Of a stretch of DNA of 64,000 nucleotides, positions 35,198 to 43,339 are shown in pieces (the stretch's first letter is position 1; each line of letters begins with the position of its first letter). This stretch comes from Virgibacillus ndiopensis (GTDB taxonomy: Bacteria; Bacillota; Bacilli; Bacillales; Amphibacillaceae). Under the pieces are notes generated by a model. The model saw only the letters and a list, made by a program, of their open reading frames with translations. It was not told the origin of the DNA and ran no database searches. Position numbers and translations under genes: made by a program. The stretch covers positions 868,001 to 932,000 of the forward strand of contig NZ_FZMZ01000006.1 of NCBI RefSeq assembly GCF_900187325.1, read 5' to 3'.

Positions 35198-36468
35198 TTT
35201 GGTTAGTTGTTTTGTTATTTGTATTAATTATATTACGAGTACCTATTGCCTTTGGATTAGGTTTTGTTTCTATTATTGGAATTATGTTAACAGACCCAGG
35301 TTTACTAATAAATGTTCCTAGAAAGGTTTTTAGTGGACTTGATAATTTCACCTTGGTTGCTGTTCCACTGTTTATATTAGCTGGTGAAATAATGACAAAA
35401 GGTGGTATTTCAAAAAGGCTTATTGATTTTTCAAAGACCATTGTGGGTCCTCTTCCGGGTGGATTGGCTATGGTTGTTGTCCTTGCCAGTGTGTTTTTCT
35501 CTGCATTAACTGGCACAGCAATCGCCGCTGCTGCTGCAATTGGTGGTATGATGATTCCAGCGATGAACCGAGAAGGCTATGATGTACGATTTTCAGCTAG
35601 TCTTGTTGCGACCGCGGCTACGATAGGTCCAATTATTCCACCGAGTATTGTCCTGATTTTATTTGGAGTAATTGCAAGTGTATCCATTGGTGATCTATTT
35701 ATTGCAGGCGTAATTCCTGGATTGCTTATGGGGATTGGACTGATGGGTTACAGCTACTATGTCGGTAAAAAGAATAACTATCGTTCAAGTGATAGACGGG
35801 CTACTTTTAAAGAAATCGTCATAGGTGCGAAAGATGCAATCTTGGCGTTAATAATGCCTGTTATCATTATTGGGGGTATCGTATCAGGCATTTTTACTGC
35901 AACAGAATCTGGTGTAATCGCTGTTGTATATGCATTAATCATAGGTATGTTTGTTTATCGAGAAATCTCTATAAAAGATTTGTGGCCGATTATGTTAAGC
36001 ACAGCGAAAACAACTGCTGCGATTGTATTCTTAATCGGAACTGCATCATTATTTATATGGTTCTTGTCATATAATCAGATTCCAAACCAGCTTATCGACA
36101 TGATGGGAAGCATTTCAGACGATCCGATTCTATTATTGCTTATTATAAATATTATCTTGTTAATTGCGGGAACATTTATTGATACCATAAGTGCGGTTTC
36201 TATTTTTACACCATTGTTCCTACCTTTAATTTTGGCTGCTGGTATTGACCCGGTTCATTTTGGGGTTGTGATGGCAGTAAACTTAACAATTGGTATGGTT
36301 ACACCACCACTTGGAGTGTGCTTGTTTGTGACTTCATCTATAGCAAAAATTAAAGTACCAAAAATGTTCAACTATCTATTCCCGCAAATTATCATTTTGA
36401 TCATTATTTTATTACTAATTACGTATATACCTAAGCTTGTACTATTTCCTGTTGGATTTTTAGAATAG
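35194..36468 (+). CDS. dctM: TRAP transporter large permease DctM
   Basis: This 424-residue sodium-coupled transporter subunit has about 12 helices. VPLFILAGEIMTKGGIS, SALTGTAIAAAAAIGGMMIPAM, IPPSIVLILFG and the C-terminal GMVTPPLGVCLFV are the DctM repeats around the transport site. It completes DctPQM. The next gene starts 11 bases later. Confidence 0.95.
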   Translation: MIWLVVLLFVLIILRVPIAFGLGFVSIIGIMLTDPGLLINVPRKVFSGLDNFTLVAVPLFILAGEIMTKGGISKRLIDFSKTIVGPLPGGLAMVVVLASVFFSALTGTAIAAAAAIGGMMIPAMNREGYDVRFSASLVATAATIGPIIPPSIVLILFGVIASVSIGDLFIAGVIPGLLMGIGLMGYSYYVGKKNNYRSSDRRATFKEIVIGAKDAILALIMPVIIIGGIVSGIFTATESGVIAVVYALIIGMFVYREISIKDLWPIMLSTAKTTAAIVFLIGTASLFIWFLSYNQIPNQLIDMMGSISDDPILLLLIINIILLIAGTFIDTISAVSIFTPLFLPLILAAGIDPVHFGVVMAVNLTIGMVTPPLGVCLFVTSSIAKIKVPKMFNYLFPQIIILIIILLLITYIPKLVLFPVGFLE

Positions 36469-36479
36469 GGGGTGAATGA

Positions 36480-37235
36480 ATGACTCCTAAAGAACAACGC
36501 TTAAGATACCGAATGAACTTAGATGCTACTACAACATCTGGTTTATGTGATGATTATTTACAGGTCAATTTAATTACATTACCAAGGGAATATGCCTTTG
36601 AATTTTTACTGTTTTGTCGGCGAAATCCAAAAGCTTGTCCACTGGTAGATATTCTGGAAGGTGGGTCAACCCAGCCTTTGGTTGCAGATGCCGATATCAG
36701 AACCGACTTACCTAAATACCGAATCTACAAAAATGGCATATTTGAAAATGAAGTATTGGATGTCACTAGGGAGTGGAAAGAGGAATTTGTCACCTTTTTA
36801 ATTGGGTGCAGCTTCACTTTTGAAAAAGCGTTAAATCAAGCGGGTATTCGCTTACTACACCAAGAACAAACAAAAGTGGTACCTATGTTCAAAACGAATA
36901 TTCCTTGTGAAAAATCAGGCAGATTTGAGGGAAATATGGTTGTAAGCATGCGAGCTTTAAAGGAAGATGAAATCGAGAAAGCTGTAGAGATTACTTCAAA
37001 ATTTGAAACCTCGCATGGTGGACCTGTTCATGTCGGCAATCCAGGGGATATTGGAGTTCAGGATATTTATAAGCCGGATTATGGTGAGTGTGTTAAATTT
37101 GATGAAAATGATAGAATTCCTGTATTTTGGGCGTGTGGCGTAACACCTCAGAATGTTTGTATACACGCGAAGCCCGAGATTATGATTACTCATGCTCCTG
37201 GACACATGTTGATTACGGATAGGGTTGAGAGTTAG
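36480..37235 (+). CDS. DUF1445 putative hydro-lyase (YcsI/D-glutamate cyclase family)
   Basis: This 251-residue protein shows CRRNPKACPLVDILEGG (about 42-58), DIRTDLPKYRIYKNG, GCSFTFEKAL, HGGPVHVGNPGDIG, VFWACGVTPQNV and THAPGHMLITD, the full DUF1445 pattern. A eukaryotic member is a D-glutamate cyclase making 5-oxo-D-proline, and in Bacillus subtilis the relative YcsI lies with 5-oxoprolinase genes. Here it is last in the TRAP operon after an amidase, so a cyclic amide or an amino dicarboxylate is plausible. GGGGGTGA precedes the ATG, and a terminator follows. Confidence 0.88.
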   Translation: MTPKEQRLRYRMNLDATTTSGLCDDYLQVNLITLPREYAFEFLLFCRRNPKACPLVDILEGGSTQPLVADADIRTDLPKYRIYKNGIFENEVLDVTREWKEEFVTFLIGCSFTFEKALNQAGIRLLHQEQTKVVPMFKTNIPCEKSGRFEGNMVVSMRALKEDEIEKAVEITSKFETSHGGPVHVGNPGDIGVQDIYKPDYGECVKFDENDRIPVFWACGVTPQNVCIHAKPEIMITHAPGHMLITDRVES

Positions 37236-37263
37236 GTTGAAAGTAATAAAAGTTAAAAAAATA

Positions 37264-37295
37264 AAAGACTGGGCAGATACTTGCTCAGCCTTTTT
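37264..37295 (+). terminator. Terminator after the DUF1445 gene
   Basis: AAAGACTGGGC (37264-37274) pairs with GCTCAGCCTTT (37283-37293), with one mismatch and one G-U pair, followed by TTTTT. It lies in a 341-base gap. The stretch 37296-37442 shows nothing recognisable; 37443-37551 holds a promoter, a palindrome and a cre box. Confidence 0.75.
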
Positions 37296-37442
37296 ACTTT
37301 TCTCGACTTTGTGAAGACTTGCTATTTTGTTTCATGATTTTTACCTGATCGTTCGAGCTAGAATTAAGTGTGTGGTAATTTTATTCTGGCAGCTCTGCAT
37401 AAAATGGGAAGCAAGATCAGTGTAGGTAATGCTACTAACCGG

Positions 37443-37471
37443 TTTACATTTTAGAAAATTCAGTATATAAT
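37443..37471 (+). promoter_or_regulatory. Sigma-A promoter of the HMG-CoA reductase operon
   Basis: TTTACA (37443-37448), a 17-base spacer and TATAAT (37466-37471). The leader to the ATG would be about 100 bases. Confidence 0.75.
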
Positions 37472-37493
37472 TTATTCAACAATGTTGAATAAA
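37471..37493. promoter_or_regulatory. 23-base palindrome at the transcription start of the HMG-CoA reductase operon
   Basis: TTTATTCAACA (37471-37481), a central A, and the exact reverse complement (37483-37493). It begins in the -10 box and covers the expected start point, the position of a repressor site. No regulator gene is adjacent. Confidence 0.65.
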
Positions 37494-37537
37494 AGGAAAC
37501 AATGTGTAATGCGGGATAACAAATTTTCATACAATAT

Positions 37538-37551
37538 TGTAAGCGCATTCA
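37538..37551. promoter_or_regulatory. cre box (CcpA operator) before HMG-CoA reductase
   Basis: TGTAAGCGCATTCA fits TGNAANCGNWNNCW at all fixed positions and lies in the leader, a place where CcpA blocks elongation. It implies use of the substrate as a carbon source. Confidence 0.65.
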
Positions 37552-37576
37552 TTAACGAGGATAGGAGGAGATAAAA

Positions 37577-38833
37577 ATGACATCGCGTATACCTGGATTC
37601 TATAAATTGTCCCCTGAACAACGATTAGATAAGATTTTGGCTAATCTTGAACTTTCAGAGGAAGATAAAACAATGGTTAGGGGGCAAAATGGTTTTACCA
37701 TTCAAGATGCTGACCGAATGATTGAAAATGTGGTAGGTTATTTACCAGTACCAATAGGGATAGCTGTTAATTTTAAAGTTGATGGTGAAGATGTATTTGT
37801 TCCAATGGCGACCGAGGAGCCTTCTGTAGTAGCGGCTGCTAGTAATGCGGCAAAAATGACGTATCATACAGGGGGGTTCACCACCTCCTATACAGGATCG
37901 ATTATGCGAGGGCAAGTTCAGATAACCAATTTGAAAGCGCCATACGAAGCATTGGCTCGTATTTATGAGCATAAGGAAGAAATTATACAATTGTGTAACG
38001 AACAGGATCCAACTTTGGTATCATTTGGAGGAGGCGCTAAAGATCTGGATGTACAGATGATTCAGGGTGATGATGAGAAAATGGTTGTGATGCATTTGTT
38101 GATTGACACCAAAGATGCTATGGGGGCTAATGCAGTTAATACAATGGCTGAAGCTGTTTCGCCATTGATTGAAACGATTACTGGAGGAAAAGTTGTTTTA
38201 CGAATTTTATCGAACCTTGCTGATAGGCGAATCGTTCGTGCCAGAGCAACCTTCGAGGACCCATTTCAAGGAGATGAAGCGGCAATAGCAAATTTTATGC
38301 GTGCAACAGAGCTAGCTAATCTCGATCCATATCGTGCTGCAACCCATAATAAAGGGATTATGAATGGTATTTCAGCAGTTGTACTCGCGACAGGTAATGA
38401 CACAAGAGCTGTTGAAGCTGGAGCCCATGCATATGCTTCCATTTCAGGTAGATATAAATCACTTACACAGTGGGAACTGGGGGAGAACAATTCTATTATT
38501 GGTATGATTGAAGTTCCATTAGCAGTAGGGTTAATAGGCGGTGCAACACAGGCCCATCCAGTTGCGAAATGGAGTACAAAAATTTTACAGGTGAAGACGG
38601 CTGAGCGTTTAGCACGGATTATAGCTTCAGTGGGATTGGCGCAAAATTTTGCAGGGATTAAGGCGTTAGCAAGCGAGGGTATTCAAAGGGGGCATATGAA
38701 ATTACATGCTAGAAATATGGCGGCTATGGCTGGTGCAAGTAGTGGCCAAATTGATAAGATAGTAGAGCTTGCGACGAAAAAAGGAACGTTTCGATTTGAT
38801 GATATTAAGGCAATTGTTCAATCGTTAAACTGA
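37577..38833 (+). CDS. mvaA: Class II (degradative-type) hydroxymethylglutaryl-CoA reductase
   Basis: This soluble enzyme interconverts mevalonate and HMG-CoA. At 418 residues and without a membrane anchor it is of class II, like Pseudomonas mevalonii MvaA. Visible catalytic residues are Glu81 (ATEEPSVVAA), Lys259 (THNKG), Asp275 (ATGNDTRA) and His377 (LHARN), with the cofactor motif DAMGANAVNTMAEA. AGGAGG precedes the ATG. Most Bacillaceae make isoprenoids by the MEP route, and this gene has a cre box and a carrier beside it, so mevalonate breakdown is more likely than synthesis. No HMG-CoA lyase gene is in the window. Confidence 0.95.
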   Translation: MTSRIPGFYKLSPEQRLDKILANLELSEEDKTMVRGQNGFTIQDADRMIENVVGYLPVPIGIAVNFKVDGEDVFVPMATEEPSVVAAASNAAKMTYHTGGFTTSYTGSIMRGQVQITNLKAPYEALARIYEHKEEIIQLCNEQDPTLVSFGGGAKDLDVQMIQGDDEKMVVMHLLIDTKDAMGANAVNTMAEAVSPLIETITGGKVVLRILSNLADRRIVRARATFEDPFQGDEAAIANFMRATELANLDPYRAATHNKGIMNGISAVVLATGNDTRAVEAGAHAYASISGRYKSLTQWELGENNSIIGMIEVPLAVGLIGGATQAHPVAKWSTKILQVKTAERLARIIASVGLAQNFAGIKALASEGIQRGHMKLHARNMAAMAGASSGQIDKIVELATKKGTFRFDDIKAIVQSLN

Positions 38834-38852
38834 AAAAAGGGGAGGGAGAGTT

Positions 38853-39089
38853 TTGAACGACGAAAACAAAAACTACGTTGATATTTGGGGAGATAATGTA
38901 AAAATTAAGGACCTTGGTATATCCATGTTACTTTGTATTGCCTTCGCTCTTGGTGGATTTATTTTAGCACCAGGTGAAGCGCCACAACCGTTAATAACGG
39001 GGCTTGTAGGTGGAGTTATTGGGTTTATTATCAGTAGTATTATTATTAAACCAAAACGGAACATCACCAAAATGGAGGGAGATGAATAG
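38853..39089 (+). CDS. Small two-helix membrane protein, TctB-like partner
   Basis: This 78-residue protein has two hydrophobic segments (about 21-40 and 48-66) and charged ends. It starts at TTG, with GGAGGGAG a few bases upstream. It lies between the HMG-CoA reductase gene and a TctA-like permease, and ends 2 bases before the latter. The position and size suggest a reduced TctB-like subunit, but sequence alone does not prove it. Confidence 0.7.
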   Translation: MNDENKNYVDIWGDNVKIKDLGISMLLCIAFALGGFILAPGEAPQPLITGLVGGVIGFIISSIIIKPKRNITKMEGDE

Positions 39090-39091
39090 GC

Positions 39092-40444
39092 ATGGATATG
39101 GTAATAATTTTACAAATGATATTGGCTAGCATTGGCGGGGCAGTTCTATATACATTAATCGGAATTGCGCCTGGGACAGATGAGACTGCTGTGTTAGCTC
39201 CAGTTACTATTGCCCTTGTACTTGTGGGTGTTTCGCCATATGTAATTTTGGCATTTTTCATTAGTGCGATAGTTGCAAAAAAATTAACAGATTCTATTCC
39301 TGTTGCCATCGCGGGGATACCAGGTGGCGTGATGGCCGCACCAATGGTTGAGCATGCTATGGTATTGAAATCACACGGTTTGCCTGATGTAAGTATTAAG
39401 AAAATGTCCTCAGGTTCTGTAATAGGGACGATTGTTTCCATACCAGTCAGCTTTCTTATTGCAAATTTAATTCTCCCATATGCTGATACGATAAGTGAAT
39501 ATGCCGGTTTAATTTTCTTTTTTGGTGCCGTGTTTCTAGCATTAATGACAACGAATAAAATTTTATCGTTAGCTATTATTGTTCCTTTTGCTTTACTTAT
39601 ACAAGGGTTGCGTCACTTATATTGGGGACTAGAAATAGTACCTCCAGATGTAACGGTATTTGTATCTTTCTTTTTAGGAATTACCATTGGTCCAATCGCC
39701 TTTACGTTATTTGAACTGTTAAATAAAGAATATCGTAAAAATATGCCTGGACTTGGGAACAAGGAAATTAAGTTAAAGAGTTCTGAAAAAGCGAAAGGAA
39801 TTCCTAATCCATTCCAAATCCTCACGAAAAAGGAATCAGCCTCTTCGGCTTTTGGTAGTTTTATTGGATCGATAACTTTCTTTCTCTCACCGGTTGGAAT
39901 GACCGTATTTTTAGGTGAATTTTTAACAAGACATGTTAAGGATCCAGTTCAGCGAGCATCTAGGGCAATTTCTACGATGGATGGTTTAACAAATGCTTCG
40001 TATATTTCTGGAACCTTAATTCCTTTAATTGCGATCGGTTTACCATTGTCACCGATGGCTATCGGGCCAGCAGCTGGATTGTTTAATGCACCTCCAGTCT
40101 ATACACCGGAACATAACATTCATCATTTGCTTTCCATGGGTGAAATCATGACAGCAACCATTATTGGTGCGGTTATTGCGTTGGTGATTACATTCAATAT
40201 CACCATTAAGTACTCGAGTCAAATTTGTGCTTTTGTTTTTAAATACATTCCGCATGAAGCGCTAATCGGACTTTTCGCCGGTCTTGTTGTCATGTTAGCG
40301 TATATGGATGCTGGATGGATTAATATATTTGGTACTATTTTAGTAGCGCTTGTTTCTGGTTTACTTCATAAAAATGGGGTTAACTACGGTGTACTTTTTA
40401 TGATTTTGTATGCTGCACCGTGGTTGTTGGGGGTATTGAGTTAG
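39092..40444 (+). CDS. TctA-like permease, candidate mevalonate transporter
   Basis: This 450-residue membrane protein has about 11-12 helices. IGIAPGTDETAVLAPVTIAL and AGIPGGVMAAPMVEHAMVLKSHG line up with the TctA loops GMLPGLGPATAVAVLIPVT and TPGDGSAIAAAFDGYP, and a second copy of the pattern lies in the C-terminal half (TNASYISGTLIPLIAIGLP). It is therefore a diverged member of the TctA superfamily without a TctC receptor nearby. Linkage with HMG-CoA reductase makes mevalonate or a related hydroxy acid the best guess. A terminator follows. Confidence 0.78.
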   Translation: MDMVIILQMILASIGGAVLYTLIGIAPGTDETAVLAPVTIALVLVGVSPYVILAFFISAIVAKKLTDSIPVAIAGIPGGVMAAPMVEHAMVLKSHGLPDVSIKKMSSGSVIGTIVSIPVSFLIANLILPYADTISEYAGLIFFFGAVFLALMTTNKILSLAIIVPFALLIQGLRHLYWGLEIVPPDVTVFVSFFLGITIGPIAFTLFELLNKEYRKNMPGLGNKEIKLKSSEKAKGIPNPFQILTKKESASSAFGSFIGSITFFLSPVGMTVFLGEFLTRHVKDPVQRASRAISTMDGLTNASYISGTLIPLIAIGLPLSPMAIGPAAGLFNAPPVYTPEHNIHHLLSMGEIMTATIIGAVIALVITFNITIKYSSQICAFVFKYIPHEALIGLFAGLVVMLAYMDAGWINIFGTILVALVSGLLHKNGVNYGVLFMILYAAPWLLGVLS

Positions 40445-40475
40445 GAAGGTTAGTGGTTGATTTATACAGAGTTTA

Positions 40476-40500
40476 AAAACAGCCTTAGGGCTGTTTTTTT
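40476..40500 (+). terminator. Terminator after the TctA-like permease gene
   Basis: AAAACAGCC (40476-40484) pairs perfectly with GGCTGTTTT (40489-40497) around TTAG and runs into seven T. Confidence 0.9.
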
Positions 40501-40568
40501 AGGGTTAAATTAATAGGTTGAAACAGTATTTTTATTAGCTCTTTTCTAAAAAAATATTAATAAATGGG

Positions 40569-40597
40569 TTGCAAATGGTTTGAATGTGGTTTAATAT
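40569..40597 (+). promoter_or_regulatory. Promoter of the asparaginase/peptide importer operon
   Basis: TTGCAA (40569-40574), 17 bases and TAATAT (40592-40597). Its position rules out the longer open frame start at 40584 and supports GTG 40638. Confidence 0.5.
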
Positions 40598-40637
40598 ATA
40601 TCTAAATTATCAAAATATTTTGAAGGGGGGAGAATTA

Positions 40638-41657
40638 GTGGAAGATAACAATTTAGTAAAGGTACAAAGAGGTAACCATATGGAAAGCTGTCATCAAATT
40701 AACGTGGCAGTTGTAAATGCTGATGGAGAGCTGTTGCATCAAGTTGGAAATACGCAAGAAAAGATTTACGCTAGATCATCTATGAAACCATTTCAAGCTA
40801 TACCTATAGTGGAAACCGGGGCGGCTGATTATTATCACTTTAGTGATGCGGATTTATCGCTTTGTACTGCATCCCATAATGGGGAGACCATGCATACCGA
40901 CAGGGTTTTATCAATTTTGGACAAGGTAGGGCTTGATGATACCTATTTAGGTTGTGGAACCCATATACCTCGATGGCGGGATACGTATAAAAATCTAATT
41001 CTTAACGGAGAAGAAGTTACGCCATTATATAATAACTGTTCTGGTAAGCACACGGGGATGTTAGCAACTGTCAAATATATGGGGGAATCAACAGAGAATT
41101 ACTATGAAATAGATCATCCCATTCAACAAAGAATTCGTAAGGTTATTAGTGAGATGTGTAGCTATCCTAGTGATGAAATAGTTATTGGTATAGATGGTTG
41201 TGGGGTACCAGTTCATGCTTTACCATTAGATCGCCTAGCTCATGGATATGCAAAAATGGTCAATCCAAAATCTCTTCGTGAGGAAAGGAGGACTTCCGTA
41301 GAACGAATAACGACAGCAATGACAACTGCTCCTGAAATGGTTGGGGGAACGAATCGTTTCTGTACCGACTTTATGTTAGCAGGGAAAGGTAGATTTATTG
41401 GCAAGGCTGGAGCAGAAGGTGTCTATTGTATTGGCGACAAAGAAACAGGATTAGGGATTGCTGTCAAAGTTGTAGATGGTAATGGGAGAGCGGTATATCC
41501 TGCAGCAATGGAAGTATTAATACAACTGGGCTTGTTAAGTGATGATCAGATTGAGAATTTAAAGGAATATCATCACCCGAAATTATTTAACGCAAGAAAC
41601 GAGGTGATTGGTGAATTAATTCCATCATTTAATTTGAAAAATGCCTTAGCATTTTAA
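40638..41657 (+). CDS. L-asparaginase II family (PF06089-type) asparaginase
   Basis: This cytoplasmic amidohydrolase of the Rhizobium-type asparaginase family has 339 residues. Core motifs are RSSMKPFQAIPIVETGA (about 47-63), SLCTASHNGE, YNNCSGKHTGMLA (the conserved Ser/Lys and Cys region) and IGIDGCGVP. AAGGGGGG lies 7 bases before GTG 40638; the frame extends upstream but into the promoter. It opens an operon with a peptide importer and a D-aminopeptidase, so it may release ammonia from asparagine or from an aspartyl amide product. Confidence 0.9.
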   Translation: MEDNNLVKVQRGNHMESCHQINVAVVNADGELLHQVGNTQEKIYARSSMKPFQAIPIVETGAADYYHFSDADLSLCTASHNGETMHTDRVLSILDKVGLDDTYLGCGTHIPRWRDTYKNLILNGEEVTPLYNNCSGKHTGMLATVKYMGESTENYYEIDHPIQQRIRKVISEMCSYPSDEIVIGIDGCGVPVHALPLDRLAHGYAKMVNPKSLREERRTSVERITTAMTTAPEMVGGTNRFCTDFMLAGKGRFIGKAGAEGVYCIGDKETGLGIAVKVVDGNGRAVYPAAMEVLIQLGLLSDDQIENLKEYHHPKLFNARNEVIGELIPSFNLKNALAF

Positions 41658-41688
41658 AATCTTTATTCACCTAAAGGAGGAATATGTA

Positions 41689-43281
41689 GTGAAAAAAAGT
41701 CAGTTGGTTCCACTATTTATTATTTTGATAGTTGTGTTGATAGGATGCTCTAGCACTACAGATACGGAATCCAAAAGCGATGAAGATACGAAACAAGAGG
41801 TTGTCAAAAAAGAAGGAAAAGATATAACTATTGCGGTTGCGGATAATTTTATCAGTATGGACCCTCATGATACGAATGATACACTTTCGTACTCTGCGCA
41901 AAAAACGATGATGCAAGGTCTTGTTGGGTTTGATAAGGATATGAATGTAGTTCCAGTTCTCGCAAAAGAATATTCAGCCAATGAGGATGCTACAGAATTC
42001 ACATTTAAATTACAAGAAGGGGTAACTTTTCACGATGGTACACCATTTAACGCGGAAGCAGTAAAAGCTAATCTTGATCGTCTAACTGATCCTGATAGTA
42101 CCCTTATACGTGCTAGCTTGTTTGAGGTTATAGAGGAAACAGTGGTCGTTGATGAGTATACAGTGAAAGTTATACTATCCGAACCATTTGGTGCCATGAT
42201 TAATACGTTTGCACATCCAGCAGGAATGATGATAAGTCCTAAAGCTCTAGAAGAGTATGGAGATGAAGTTTCACAACATCCGGTTGGTACAGGCCCATAT
42301 GTATTTAAAGATTGGAAACCGGGTGATCATTTAACGGTAACAAAAAATGAAGATTACTGGAATGCGACTGGGAATGAAGTAGATTCTATGACATTTAAGC
42401 CAACACCAGAGAACGGAACGCGTATCGCAATGCTTCAAACAGGTGAAGCGGACTTTATCTATCCAGTTCCAACAGAACAGGCAGAAAGTGTTAACGGTAA
42501 AGACGGTATTATGGTAGAAAATGCCCCATCAATTATTGTTAGATATCTAGCAATGAATAATATGAAAGAACCTTTTAATGACGTCCGTGTTCGTAAGGCA
42601 ATAAATTATGCGATTAATAAGGAAGCTTTTATTGGAGTCGTTATGAAAGGATATGCGACACCGATGGATTCAATCATTGCACCTAATACACAATTCTATT
42701 CGAAGCAAGAGCAATACAAGTATAACATAGAAAAGGCAAAAGAATTGCTAACAGAAGCGGGTTTCGAAGATGGTTTTAAAACAACTATATGGGGATCAAA
42801 CAACTCTTCTACTTTGAAGGGAATGGAATTTATCCAGCAGCAGCTTGCACAAATAAACGTTGAAGCAGAAGTTGTTCCAATGGAATCCGGTACACTTTCA
42901 GATAGTATATGGTCTGTACAGAACCCAGAGGATGCTGAGATTGAGATGTATTATGGTGGCTGGTCTCCATCTACTGGAGATGCTGACTGGGGAATACGCC
43001 CTCTTGTAGGAGGTAAAGATGCATTTCCTCCAAGTTCGTATAACACAGCTTATTATAATAATGAGGAAGTAAATAGTTTGATTGCCGATGGTTTAGCAAC
43101 TGCTGATTTGGAGGCAAGAAAGCAAGCCTACGCGGAAGCTCAAAAAATTATTTGGGAAGAAACTCCATGGGCTTTCTTATCTGTTGACGATACGATTTTT
43201 GGAAAAAAGAACTATTTAGAAGGAATATATTTATTACCTGATGGGTCACTAAGTGCTGAAAATATAGAAATTGTTCAATAA
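41689..43281 (+). CDS. Peptide ABC transporter substrate-binding lipoprotein (SBP family 5), second system
   Basis: This 530-residue receptor starts at GTG with AAGGAGG. The signal peptide ends at the lipobox LIGC. DNFISMDPHDTND, VTFHDGTPFNAEAVKANLDR and PVGTGPYVFKDWKPGD are family 5 hallmarks. It differs clearly from the receptor at 16.2 kb. Given the asparaginase and D-aminopeptidase genes in the same cluster, D-amino acid peptides are a plausible ligand. A terminator hairpin follows before the permeases. Confidence 0.93.
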   Translation: MKKSQLVPLFIILIVVLIGCSSTTDTESKSDEDTKQEVVKKEGKDITIAVADNFISMDPHDTNDTLSYSAQKTMMQGLVGFDKDMNVVPVLAKEYSANEDATEFTFKLQEGVTFHDGTPFNAEAVKANLDRLTDPDSTLIRASLFEVIEETVVVDEYTVKVILSEPFGAMINTFAHPAGMMISPKALEEYGDEVSQHPVGTGPYVFKDWKPGDHLTVTKNEDYWNATGNEVDSMTFKPTPENGTRIAMLQTGEADFIYPVPTEQAESVNGKDGIMVENAPSIIVRYLAMNNMKEPFNDVRVRKAINYAINKEAFIGVVMKGYATPMDSIIAPNTQFYSKQEQYKYNIEKAKELLTEAGFEDGFKTTIWGSNNSSTLKGMEFIQQQLAQINVEAEVVPMESGTLSDSIWSVQNPEDAEIEMYYGGWSPSTGDADWGIRPLVGGKDAFPPSSYNTAYYNNEEVNSLIADGLATADLEARKQAYAEAQKIIWEETPWAFLSVDDTIFGKKNYLEGIYLLPDGSLSAENIEIVQ

Positions 43282-43290
43282 ATAAAAAAA

Positions 43291-43320
43291 GGCGCTGAGC
43301 GATTACGCTTAGCCCTTTTT
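43291..43320 (+). terminator. Attenuating terminator between receptor and permease genes
   Basis: GCTGAGCG (43294-43301) pairs with CGCTTAGC (43306-43313) around ATTA, extended by GG/CC and A/T pairs, then TTTTT. The permease ATG lies 20 bases later. Confidence 0.8.
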
Positions 43321-43339
43321 CAAATAAGGGAGGGGTTAG

